Source of the DNA: Brassica napus
Lineage: Eukaryota; Streptophyta; Magnoliopsida; Brassicales; Brassicaceae
NCBI RefSeq assembly: GCF_020379485.1
Contig: NC_063447.1
Span: 57,587,452-57,651,451, forward strand
Direction: 5' to 3'
DNA: 64,000 bases
The translations under genes and the position numbers were made by a program. Positions 23,122-33,745 of this stretch are shown here, piece by piece. Below the pieces are notes generated by a model. The model had not been told where the DNA came from. It searched no databases and saw nothing but the letters and a program-made list of their open reading frames with translations. How positions within the stretch are numbered: position 1 is the first letter of the stretch; the number at the start of each line of letters is the position of its first letter.

Positions 23122-23407
23122 CTAGCTCTTCCTTGCAAGAACCTGACAAGCAAACCAAAAAAAAAAAAAAAATTAAGGAGACTGTTTGAAGCATTTATCG
23201 AACTAAGGAACCCGAAGTATTTAAGTACAAATTAAAAAAAAAATAAAAAAAATAAAGCTACAAATTAACCTCAGCTAGTTTTTCCTCGAATTTTAGCAAT
23301 TTGTTAACGAGGTATTTCAGCTCATCCTGAGTCAAATCCGCGACGTTGATGCTAGCCATAGCCTTCGTGAGAGACTCAACTTGCTCATCAGCACTGGATC
23401 TACCCAT
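23122..23407 (-). CDS. Short K-box-core-like protein, 52 aa, unknown function
   Basis: Exon 1 (23407-23270) and exon 2 (23142-23122) join in phase 0 across a GT-AG intron to give 52 residues. If the intron were kept, translation would stop three codons later at 49 residues. The central helix has the core NVADLTQDELKYLVNKLLKF, close in pattern (D-L-T-x-x-E-L-x-x-L-x-x-x-L) to the K-box-like modules of the larger genes nearby and to the frame at 39394-39519. No DNA-binding domain is present. It shares 3' flanking sequence with the larger genes, so it may be a reduced member. I do not recognise a named homologue; a small dimerisation peptide is one possibility. Confidence 0.5.
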
Positions 23408-24827
23408 CACATAAAAATGTTGTGTTTATATACCTGAGAGTAGGGACCCTTCTATTTATCTCACTGTTAATTGGTTTTATAATTATATGCCCTTATTTGT
23501 TACGACCCAACAGACTAGTTTAGAATGATCGTCCTCAACAGACCCATATTAGGAGGATTATTCTTCAAGATCCTGGTTAAGATAATCCTCATGATATTAA
23601 TGGTTTTCTTCATTAGTTCGCTTTGGACATTTGGGGTTTCAATCGGGTTTCGGTTTTATCCAATCGGATTTCGGTTATTCGGGTTTATAAAAATCAGTCC
23701 CATTCGGATTATATGAAAGTTAACCGGTTCGGGTTCTATCGAGTTCAGGTCGGGGTTAGTAAATCTTCAAAGAACAAGTACAACCCGATATACTTTCGGG
23801 TTAGAGTCCCAATCGATTATTTGGTTTAAAAGTACCTGATTTATACTTAATTTGTAACCAAATATAAGTAAAAACGGTTCTTCGGTTTTAAAGTACCTGA
23901 TTTGTACATATTTTATAATTAAGACATAAGTAAAACCGATTCAAAATAAGAAAGAAACATCAAACGTGATCATTTAAAATCAAACGAAAAGTAAACATAT
24001 TTATTGATTAAAAAGAAAAAACCAAATAAATAAAAGTATAAAACGAAAACTAAGTTCTAATGAGCTGAGAAACGTTATTCAATGAAAACAAAACTAAAAT
24101 CTAAAATTTATCTAAAATTTCAATCCTCAACTGTGACATTCAACTATCAACCTTCGTATAATAGAAAATTATTTTAGATGTTCAATAATATATTGATCAA
24201 AAAAATAAAATAGGAGAAAAAAGTAGGAGTCGTACTCGTTTGAAGTATATCTGTGTGGATTGACTTGATTGATAGAATTCTTGTTTGTTTTGATGTTCTT
24301 ATATTCTGTTCATTTTGATCAAAAAAAAATATATATATTATGTTCATCAGGGGACTGTTACCCCTAATCTTCTTAATCTTTTTGATTGGTTGTTATACAT
24401 TTATTACTGAAAGCTGCAAGCACGGGCAATGATGGTCACAGTTTTTGCTAAATATACTAATTAAGGACTCCAATAAGGTGTAACGGTTTAAGATATCACA
24501 AGGACGATAAAAAGATTTGATTTTTGTGAGTTTAATCTGCTGGAGGCTGGTAGAATTAAATATGTGGATTTAGACTTGAAGATTGAGGGTATTTTAGGCA
24601 AGAACAAGTAGATGGGCTTGAAGAAGCAGATATCTTTTAAAAACTTATAGCTTATAATCGTAGTTTGCAAACTGGAGTCTAGAGTCTAGCAAAGAGAACA
24701 CAAGTCTGTAGATATAATCACATCACCAGAGATTTTAAAACACAAGCAACCATAAGTACATAGTCTTATAATTATTCAAGAAAAAAGAGTCAATCTCTGT
24801 CCTGTGCCCCCACAAGAAGGATTATGT
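23408..24827. other. AT-rich intergenic DNA
   Basis: No gene is supported. At 23620-23830 are degenerate tcgggttt and gttcggg repeats common in plant intergenic repeats. Bases near 24660-24740 resemble the 3' flank of other K-box-like copies (tctagcaaagag, atcacatcaccagaga), so they probably belong to the 3' end of the gene at 24828-26153. Confidence 0.4.
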
Positions 24828-26153
24828 TCAGTCACAGAGAGCCATGGTTGTGTCCAAGGAGATTGATTCCTAGATGATCCAAGAAAAAAAAAAGTTGTCA
24901 GAAGAGTAAAAAAAATTCAGAATCAACACAGTGGATAATAAAATATATATTTTTCTACCTTGCTGACTCGGGCGGCATGTTTTATCTTGTCCATCTCTTG
25001 CATTACGTTCATAAGAGCACGCGTTATATCAAAGCCCAACACATACAGCTCAGCGTAACTCATACCGTCAAGCTCTTTACCAATCATTCGTCTGTAATGA
25101 GCACACACACACACCCAATCAGTGAAAAAGACAGGCACAAGCAGCAGAAAATAATATATTTAAAAGGAGGAGGGAGGGGGAATGAATGTTTGTTTACATA
25201 CTGGCTCAAAAGCAGCAGTCTCTTCTTCTCGATCTTCAAAGACTCGATGGTTAACATCTGCAAGAACATCAGACAATATATGAGAGGCGACAAGACATGA
25301 GAGGTGAGAGAATATGGGCAATGAATATCGATACTCACCAGTTCTTCATGGTCATGACTATGCTCCTGTTGGCTGTCTTGAGGGCTGTATCCACAAGAAG
25401 ATCGGTGATGATTTCATCTTTAGGAAAGAAAATTTGATAATAGCTCTAAGCCTACTTAATTACCTGAGGCGGAGTTCTCTAGACTTGTTCCTCACAGCTG
25501 TTCTTCTTCTTGACAGACGCGCTTGATAGGCCAAATCCTCTTTCTCGAGTTTGTCAGTCCAATCCATCCCCATAACAACGCTCTCCACAATCTGAAACGA
25601 GATGATGATGTCAAAATCGGTATATACAACAAACAGAAAAAAAAAAAACCAATGATCAGAGATCTATACCTGCATGGTTGCGAAGTCATAATAGGCCTGA
25701 AACAAAAGGTAAGGAGGGCTTATTAAAAATCAAACCTATATGATTGGGAAAAAAAAATAATAACAAACACAACCTTGTCGGTTTGTTCTTCCACAACGAC
25801 TAAACCCTGGTTTAGCATGTTTTCAATTGAAGATAGCTCAGAGTAGCTCAGACCATTGAGCCCCTCACCATTCAGTTTCCTATAATGGTTTTCCAATAAG
25901 TCAAAAAAGAAAGGGGAACCGAACAAAAAAAAAAAAAAAACAAGGGGTTAAAAGAGTCTTACTCGTTGGGAATCTGTAACAACTTGATCTCCTCCTGCTG
26001 TAAGAACACACGCAACAAAAAAGATTCTTGTAAGAATGAATTAAAAAAAAAAAAAAAAAAGACAAGTCTTTTGTAATTGAAGGTCGAGTGCATACCAATT
26101 CTTGGATAGCTTGAATATACTGGAGCCTTTGTTGTACAGAGGTGCGTGTACAT
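24828..26153 (-). pseudogene. K-box-like gene copy A, exon 1 missing
   Basis: Nine exons match exons 2-10 of the intact copy at 36221-37745: 26153-26096, 25997-25963, 25879-25774, 25696-25670, 25591-25464, 25384-25339, 25257-25202, 25091-24959, 24869-24828. All are in frame with GT-AG borders. Residues diverge a good deal from copy B (for example LNGEGLNGLSYSELSSIENM against LNGVGLDDMSFTELASLGSM), so this is an old paralogue that stayed open for a long time. Exon 1 with the start codon is absent: about 110 bp upstream of exon 2 the sequence switches to a fragment of FEI2. The final exon differs and ends TMALCD. Either the gene died at that rearrangement or it uses an unseen start. Confidence 0.65.
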
Positions 26154-26271
26154 CTGTGGAAGAATAAGAACAAAAAGTCAGTCTCAATTGAATTATCTGA
26201 GAGCCAAATCAAACCAAACCCTAAGCTAGGTCAGACTCTAGGATCGAAACCAACAACAAATAACTAATTCA

Positions 26272-27422
26272 GACAAGTCTTTTGTAATTGAAGGTAACGA
26301 TGTTTGATGCTTCCAAGAATCTCAAGCTCCCTTTCGAAAAACCTATCAAACCCTTCGTTTAACTTTACTATTTTCTTCAGCGCAAAAACATTGCCATCCT
26401 CCATGTCGAGTTTGTAAACTGTTCCGAAGCCTCCACAGCCTATTATATGCTCTTCGTTAAGAGATTCCGGTTTCTTGATTATGTCTTTAGAAGCATATGG
26501 CACAGTTATTTTTCCCTCCAGAAAATTGTTTGAGACATTGCTTCAAAAGAAGAAAGACTGCGTACAGATCTTTAAGCGCAGACAAGTTTCCCATTTCGCT
26601 TGGGATTGTCCCCGACAAGTAATTGTTCTGCAAGTATCTGCATGCACACAATTTCAAACAGGTTCCTGTAAGCCAGCTAAACTTTTAACTGAAAAAAAAA
26701 AATAGGTTCATCACTCACAAGATAACAATCTTATACACACAATAAAATCAGTTGTCACGAAAATTCTATTACTTTTAGAAAACAAAAAATGTGTGAAGTG
26801 TAATTAGCACAAGTATTGTTATGGGAAAGCACTTACATTCCCTACAATGCTGTGCAATTTCCCAATGCTGCAGGTATTGAGCCATATAAAGCGTTGTTAT
26901 GAAGCATTCTGCGATACCAAGGGAATACAGAAACGTTATGCAGGAGAGCATAATCTAATTAGCAATAAAATTAAAAAAAAAGGTTGGCACATACAAAATC
27001 CTCAACTGATCCAGCTTTCCAAGCTCAGGAGGTAAAGGTCCCCTTAGTTTGTGATGAGTAAGACTCCTGTGCACAAGAAACATTGGGGACCAACAAAAGA
27101 TGCAGGATATACTAACGAAAAAAATAGTTTGAACCAAACTTACAAGGCTATAACTCTTTTTGTTTGCGAATCACAAGTCACACCCTTCCAGTTACACGGA
27201 TCAGGATCCTCTGGAAACTCCACTTCTAAAACTCACAAGCGCCTCACCTAGAGAAGAAAGGACCAAAGATTATTTATAATTATTGTCAAACACAAACTAT
27301 GGAAGAGATTTAAAGATAAATATCGCTGTACCATCAGGGCTAAGCGCTTCATTAACATTGGTCAGTGCACAAAGAAACGTGATAAAAATAAGCCAGCGGT
27401 TCATCAGACAGGCGCCCATCAT
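26272..27422 (-). pseudogene. Scrambled, truncated second copy of FEI2 (body)
   Basis: Reading on the minus strand from ATG 27422, this matches FEI2 exon 1 (SPDG at its end), exon 2 with a 32-bp deletion (junction near 27213), exon 3, exon 4, exon 5, part of exon 7 joined directly into intron 5, then the first part of exon 10 joined directly to exon 7. Exons 6, 8, 9 and 11-13 are gone. The kinase piece ends after GSIKHRYL at about 26290. The 32-bp loss shifts the frame, so no receptor can be made. Remaining sequence is close to the working copy, so duplication and breakage are fairly recent. A 23-bp word copied from the neighbouring K-box-like gene sits at the broken end. Confidence 0.9.
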
Positions 27423-28000
27423 GGAACCGTACAAGCACAATATAGTTACTGCCAATCATTTGAAAGAAGAATCTTCCCCTCGTATCATATACTCAGCTGC
27501 TCTGTCTATCTTCAAGAAACAAAAAGAGGCTCCTGAAGATAAAGAAACTTCTATCATTAGATTGTATAACAAGAACAAACAGAGCCGTAAGAAACTACAC
27601 TGAACTATATAAGCTTCCAGATTCAGGATGACCATTTCAAATCAAGATGTGGAATCCTTATAAGTTTTCAACATTAGCCGAAACCAGACTACTAAATCCT
27701 CAATTACACATCAAGCTTTCCCACAGTATCAATCCACAACCATTGCATGGCTCTCTCATCTACATCTACAGCACTCAGAACAACAGTGAGGTAGTCCCAA
27801 ATCGGATCAAATCCATCTCCCAATTTCCAGAATTAGAAACCGAAATCGCAATTCTAATCCAATAAACCTAAACTCTCTCTCTAACGAGAACCTCGGGGCA
27901 GCTAAAATCTGACTATCATCGCAGTCACATCACAAGTAGAACTCAAGAGTCAAAACAATCTTAAATCGAAATCGATTCACACTGTTTGGGAGATCACACG
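27423..28000 (-). other. Leader region of the FEI2 pseudogene, interrupted by Copia
   Basis: This segment aligns by eye with 21570-22113 upstream of the working FEI2 gene, with small deletions. It stops at the Copia insertion; the alignment resumes at 32455. The last five bases, acacg (27996-28000), are the left target duplication. Confidence 0.8.
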
Positions 28001-28196
28001 TAAAGGAACTTAGAAGTCTGAATGATTTCTTGTTATTGAATGAAAACGATTACAACAGGTTTTATAGAAGCTTAACAACTTGAAATAGAAACTAAAGGAG
28101 AAATACTAGGAAACAAACTAAGAACGAAACAAACTCATTCAGCTCCGATTATTACGCTTGACTTATTCAAACTTCAGACTTCGTCAATATCCAACA
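28001..28196 (-). repeat. Copia 3' LTR
   Basis: On the element strand the LTR runs TGTTGGATATTGACG to AAGTTCCTTTA, so it starts with TG but ends TA instead of CA. It follows the polypurine tract directly. Confidence 0.93.
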
Positions 28197-28234
28197 AATC
28201 CTCCCCTTAAACTGACAAATCTCTCACCGTCAGT

Positions 28235-31200
28235 TTAATCTTCAATCCTTCGAACTCCAAGCAGCATCCTAAGTTTCTCGAACTGGTCAAGCTTGATAGG
28301 TTTAGTCAGAACATCTGCAACTTGTTCTTTTGTTCCACAGAAGACCAGCTTCATGACTCCTTCATTCGACAGGTTGCGTAAGTAATGGTACCTCACATCA
28401 ATGTGTTTGGTTCTTCGATGCATAACTGGATTCCTGGACAACTTGATTGCTGAGTTGTTGTCACACATAATGTCCACGCATTCTCTACTTACAGCATTCA
28501 GCTCCTGCAACATGCCTCTTAACCAGACACAATGACACGCTGCAGACGTTGCGGCTACGTACTCTGCTTCAGTAGAGGATAAAGTGACAATGTCTTGCTT
28601 TCTTGAACTCCAACAGATTGCTGCTCCATTCACCATGAACACATACCCGGAAGTACTTTTTCTGTCGTCTGTATCCCGAGCATAGTCGCTGTCTGTGTAA
28701 CCCAGTAGCTCCATGGTTGATGATCTTCCATAAAAAACTCCATACTCCATCGTCCCCTTTAAGTACCTAAGTACTCTCTTTCCAGCCATCATGTGTTCTT
28801 CTCTAGGGTCTGCCATGAAACGTGCAATCAAACATACTACAAACATCAAGTCAGGTCTCGTTACCGTAAGGTACATAAGGCATCCCACGAGTTGCTTGTA
28901 GAGTGTTGCATTGACTCCTCTGCTTCCTTCTTTTGTGATAATGGTACCAGGAACCATTGGATTCTTGACTGAGTTACAGTTCCACATATTGAACCTCTCA
29001 AGCACTTCCTTGGTGTATTTCTTCTGGCAAATGTGTATCCCCTCACTGCTTTGGTTTACTTCAACTCCAAGAAAGAACTTCATTTTTCCCATATCAGTCA
29101 TCTCGAACTCTTTCTGCATCGATGACTTGAACTCTACGCATAACTCCTCATCATTTCCAGTGTAGATTAAGTCATCGACATACACACTTACCACCAGAAA
29201 CTTGTTTGCTGTATGCTTGAAGAACATGGTGTGATCGTAGTTGCTTTTCTGAAACCCAGCCTTCTTGAAATAGCTCTCGATGCGACTAAACTAGGCTCGT
29301 GGTGCCTGTTTTAGGCCGTATAGAGCTTTCTTCAGGCGATAGACTTTATCTTCCTCCCCTGCTTTGATAAACCCTTCAGGCTGATCGACGTAAACTTCTT
29401 CCTTGAGCTCACCGTATAAGAACGCGCTCTTCACATCGAGCTGAAAAACGCACCAACCTCTTTGAGCAGCCAGAGCAAGAAGACTTCGTATTGTATCCCA
29501 ACGAGCCACAGGCGCAAAAACTTCAGTGTAGTCGATACCAGCCGTCTGAGAATACCCTTTGGCGACTAAGCGAGCCTTGCATCTTTCTACCTTTCCTTCT
29601 CCATTCAGTTTCGTTTTATAAACCCACTTGACACCGATCTTCTTGGCTTGAGGTGGCAAATCCACAAGTTCCCATGTGAGGTTCTTCTCGATGGATTTAA
29701 TCTCTACTCTCATAGCTTCCCTCCATCGTTCTTCTCTCTCAGCATCTTGAAAGAAGATAGGGTCATCGTTGCTTACATAAAGCGCAAAGTTTATCAAAGC
29801 ATCTTCATCACTGACTTCTTCTCCACTCACACAGTTTTCCATCCAAACCGGTTGCCTTCTTGCCCTTCTTGACTGTTCTCCAGGTTCATTCACTTGAACC
29901 ACATCTCTTGGAGTTTCTTCAACCTCCTCTGTTTCTACCTCTGCTTCAGTCTCTGCAGTTGCGGGGTCTGCTTCATCATCAGTTTCATTTCCTTCAGCGG
30001 CTCCATCATCTCCCCAAACAAGCCCTTCTTGTTTTGATGTATTCAGGTTCCAGTCCCATTTAGCACCTTCTTCAAATATGACATCTCTGCTGATGGTAAT
30101 CTTCTTTGAGACAGGATCATAGAGCCTATATGCTTTGGATTCCTCGCTTACTCCTAGCAGAATACACTTGTGGCTTCGATCGTCAAGCTTTATTCTCTTC
30201 TGGACTGGGATATGAACGTGAGCAACTGATCCAAAAACTCTGAAGTAACTGATCGTTGGTTTGGTTCCCGTCCATCTCTCTTCTGGTACACTGCCCTTTA
30301 CTGCCTTTGTCAGACTTCGGTTTAGAATGTGTGCAGTCCATCTCGCTGCATCAGGCCACAAGAATCTTGGCAACTCCTTCTCTGAGAGTAAGCAATGTAC
30401 CATATTCATTATCGTTCGGTTTCTCCTCTCCGCAACGCCGTTCTGCTGAGGAGTGTACGCTGCAGTCAATTGCCTCTTGATGCCGTTGTCCTTGCAGAAT
30501 TGGTTGAACTTGTCAGAACAGAACTCGCCTCCTCTGTCTGTACGTAACCCTCGAATCACTGTCTTAGCCTCTTTCTCAACCAGGTTCTTGAAGACTTTGA
30601 ATGTTTCAAAAGCTTCTGATTTCTTTGTAAGGAAGTAGATCCAAGTTTTTCGTGAGTAATCATCAACAAGGACCATCAAGTACCTTTTCCCACTTTGAGA
30701 GGTTGGAGTGACTGGTCCGCATAAGTCAGTGTGAATCAGCTCCAGTTTTTCAGTCGCCCTCCACTTGCTTTTCTTTGGGAATTTGCCTCTTTGTTGCTTT
30801 CCCACGTTGCAGACAGTACACACCTTCTCTTCATTCTTCATGTCCGGTAAGCCTTTCACCAACTGCTTCTTTTGCATAGTTTGAATGGACATGTTGTTGA
30901 GATGTCCTAATCTTCTGTGCCACAGGGAAGCCAAGTCTTCTTCCTCCACCTTCAGACACTTCTCCGAGACCGACTTTCCCTTTGCATAGATCAGAAACAT
31001 CCGGTTCATCGTCATCTTTGTCTCTACGATCAGACCTCTCTGGCGGTGATAGATTCTACAGCTCCCATTCTCAATGATGAACTTCAACTTCTTCTCCTGA
31101 AGTTGCCCAATGCTTAGCAGATTGCTGGTAAGGTTTGGAATGTAGTAAACATCAGTTATGACTTGTGTGATCCCTTCGACTTCGATTCTGATGTTACCCT

Positions 31201-32203
31201 TTCCTTCCACCGCCAGTCTTGAGTTGTTTCCCAAACGAACCGAGTGTTTGAAATCTTCTTTCAACTCTGTAAACCATGATTTTTCACCCGTCATGTGGTT
31301 AGAGCACCCAGAATCAAGGAACCATACCCTTTTTCCTTCGGTCTTACTCATGTCTGCATGTGCCATCAGCAGTAGCTCCTCCTCTTCATCAAACTCAGCG
31401 TAGTTTGCCTTCTCGGTGCACTCAAAGGAGTAGTGCCCCAGTTTCCCACAATTGAAGCAGTCAATGGCTGATTTATTCACATAAGATCTGCCTCTCCCAC
31501 GTCCTCTGTAGCTGCTTCTTCCTCTCCAATTTCCTCTTCCTCGAGCTCCTCTAGGCTCGTTCTCCACTTTCAAGACTTGTTCTTCACTCTTCTTCTCAGT
31601 CACCTTGCTCTCATGTATCTGCAACGACGCCTGCAACTCATCTACCGTGAGACTGTCAATATCTTTGGATTCTTCGATTGAACAGACCACGAAGTTGAAA
31701 TTTTCGGTGAGACTGCGAAGGATCTTCTCAACAATCTTGACATCATCAATATTTTCTCCACAATTCTTCATGTCATTGGTCGTCTCCATGACTCTTCCAA
31801 AGTAACAGGCTACCGTTTCTCCAATCTTCATCTCCAGTATTTCAAAGCTCTTCCTGAGTCTTTGAAGTTGTGCTCGCTTCACTCGAGCACCTCCCTGATG
31901 CTTCACTTTCATCGAATCCCAAAGTTGCTTAGACGTCTCCTTCTGAGTGATGGTTTTCAGAATGGTCTTGTCAATTGATTGAAACAAGTAGTTCTTGGCT
32001 TTGAGGTCTTTGAGCTTTGCTTCTTCAAGGGCTTTTTGTTGTGCTTGATCAGGGGCAGCAACGCTTCTCAGATCCTCGTATCCTGGATCAATGACACACC
32101 AGTACTCCTTGGAGCGCAGAAGGTTCTCCATGAGCAAACTCCAGTGATCGTAATCTCTGTCGAACTTTGGAACCGATGGTGTGGTGAAGTTCTTGTCTGA
32201 CAT
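28235..32203 (-). CDS. Copia gag-pol polyprotein with one internal stop codon
   Basis: ATG at 32203 opens a frame of 1,323 codons including stops. Domains in order: UBN2-type gag; zinc knuckle CFNCGKLGHYSFEC; protease WFLDSGCSNHM; integrase with the LWHRRLGHLN zinc motif and the catalytic core starting HTDLCGPV; reverse transcriptase with VYVDDLIYTG; RNase H with GYTDSDYARD and the TKHIDVRYHYLR end. One in-frame TAG at 29293-29291 lies in the reverse transcriptase after LKQAPRA, where related elements have Trp (TGG to TAG is one base). Everything after it stays in frame to 28235. So this copy should make gag, protease and integrase but not complete reverse transcriptase, unless the stop is read through. 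Confidence 0.95.
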
Positions 32204-32245
32204 CGTCTTGGTAGTGTTTCTCTCTTTGAACACTCACTGTATTTG

Positions 32246-32257
32246 CTCTGATACCAG
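32246..32257 (-). promoter_or_regulatory. Copia primer binding site (initiator Met tRNA)
   Basis: TGGTATCAGAGC on the minus strand, one base inside the 5' LTR, matches the 3' end complement of plant initiator Met tRNA. This is the site where reverse transcription starts. Confidence 0.93.
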
Positions 32258-32258
32258 A

Positions 32259-32454
32259 TAAAGGAACTTAGAAGTCTGAATGATTTCTTGTTATTGAATG
32301 AAAACGATTACAACAGCTTTTATAGAAGCTTAACAACTTGAAATAGAAACTAACGGAGAAATACTAGGAAACAAACTAAGAACGAAACAAACTCATTCAG
32401 CTCCGATTATTACGCTTGACTTATTCAAACTTCAGACTTCGTCAATATCCAACA
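32259..32454 (-). repeat. Copia 5' LTR
   Basis: It is identical in length to the 3' LTR and differs by about two bases. It contains the element promoter; on the minus strand transcription would run toward lower coordinates. Confidence 0.93.
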
Positions 32455-32459
32455 ACACG

Positions 32460-33005
32460 AACCTGAGAATGGATCCGCGAGGAGAAGACGGAGGAAGAAG
32501 ACGAAGTTGAGCTGTAAAGCAACACTTTACTTCACAGAAAAATAATCTGACTTTTTTTTTTGTAATTTAATGAGAGAGAATGTGGAGAGTGAGAGAAGGA
32601 ATCGGCTGGTTACGTACGAGTGTACGACCCAATGAGAGTGGCGAAGTGGAGCTCACACATGCTGATCCGTGACTTCCCGCACGTGTCAACCTACGCTTTC
32701 ATTAAAAGGAAAACCCAATGTTATTCTAGATGGGGTTAGACCTTGTTGAGGGTTCCGTTAAGTATCAATATGGGCCTAAAAGCCCATATGTATAAAACCG
32801 GTTAACCGTAGTAACCGGGAAAAATTAGAAGTGGTTTTCCTGTAAATGACAAAATTAAAAAATTTAACTCACATTTTGTATTTTATTTGAAAATCTTTCC
32901 AAGCATATTTAAAAATGCCTTATCTGAAACCAAATCCTGTTAAATTACAAATTATTTGACATCTCTCTTCTGTTTGAATTCTAATTAGTTTCTGTAAGCA
33001 GATAA
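32460..33005 (-). other. Promoter-side part of the FEI2 pseudogene
   Basis: It aligns with 22113-22700 upstream of working FEI2: gagaatggatccgcgagga, gaagttgagctgtaaagca and cgtgacttcccgcacgtgtc are shared. It lacks the 13-G run and has several short deletions. Homology ends near 33005, which marks the outer edge of the duplicated block. Confidence 0.85.
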
Positions 33006-33307
33006 GTGGACTGATGAAATATTTGAATATGGTTGCAAGCAAGGTTTTGAAAACCGGACCGGCCGGTCGAACCGGTCCGACCGTGACTCGTTAAAGAAGC
33101 CGAGTCCGGTTCGGTTTAAAACCCGGATTTGATAAAAACCGGTGAAACCGGCTAAAAACCGGTAAAACCGGTGATCCGGTTCAACTTCAAAATCCGGTTC
33201 AATAGTAATCAACATATAATTAAGATATTTTCAATTTTTATTAAAATATAATATTTCATAATTAATTTTTAATTTTTACTATTTAATTTTTATTAAAATA
33301 TAATATT
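33006..33307. other. hAT-like repeat end with many accgg words
   Basis: From 33042, caaggttttgaaaaccggac resembles the terminal repeat of plant hAT-type MITEs. It is followed by a chain of aaccggt and aaaccgg words to about 33196. No mirrored right end was found, so the element is partial. The rest is AT-rich. Confidence 0.4.
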
Positions 33308-33745
33308 TTATAATCTGTCCAGTGCTACCTGATGGTTCTCGTAGTCGACACCCACATGTCTAAGGATCTGAGTAATCACTGCACCAAACCCACATGCACT
33401 GTTCTTGGATTTGGTTATTTTCCCTTTGTATCCTGCTAAGTTTGCGGCCAGCACCGCTCCCATGTTGAAGGCAGTAGCAGGTGGGAATGTAGAGTTTCCA
33501 AATGCCGGTAGCAAATGCCTCACACCTTGGTACAGGAGGCACAACTCCCATTGCGTGACTGATGCGGCTGTAGTTGTTCCGTATAGCAATGAGCCAATGA
33601 GGCGTGTGGCATATCTCAGTACCGGATTCCGGATAAGTGATTCCTTTGCGTGAGAAGATCTATAAACCTCTATGCCAATTGTTTGCCAGAAGTCCAACAG
33701 CTCCGAGGTCCAATAAATGCCACATGTTCTCTCCCCTGCACTCAA
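33308..33745 (-). pseudogene. ATHILA-type retrotransposon ORF1 fragment
   Basis: An open stretch of 145 codons includes GIYWTSELLDFW, RNPVLRYATRLIGSLLYG, VTQWELCLLY and FGAVITQILRHVGVDY. This order and spacing fit the ATHILA ORF1 protein of Arabidopsis Gypsy elements (recognised by pattern). The frame has no supported start or ends and no LTR, reverse transcriptase or integrase is adjacent. It is a decayed fragment. Confidence 0.6.

Larger units (their letters stand above)
28001..32454 (-). mobile_element. Ty1/Copia LTR retrotransposon, nearly intact, inserted in the FEI2 pseudogene
   Basis: Two 196-bp LTRs (28001-28196 and 32259-32454) flank one gag-pol frame. Target duplication acacg is at 27996-28000 and 32455-32459. 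Just inside the 5' LTR, on the minus strand, is TGGTATCAGAGC (32257-32246), complementary to the initiator Met tRNA, the standard plant Copia primer site. Just before the 3' LTR is the polypurine tract aaggggaggatt. I counted two base differences between the LTRs (near 28057 and 28095), which indicates a recent insertion. The working FEI2 upstream region (22108 onward) shows the same site empty. Confidence 0.97.

Noticed and set aside
29291..29293. The Copia TAG as programmed stop-codon read-through
   Set aside because: Plant Copia elements normally use one unbroken frame, and Trp is expected exactly here, so a point mutation is simpler.
29648..32200. Plus-strand frames across the Copia element
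   Set aside because: All lie opposite the gag-pol gene and have no recognisable domains.
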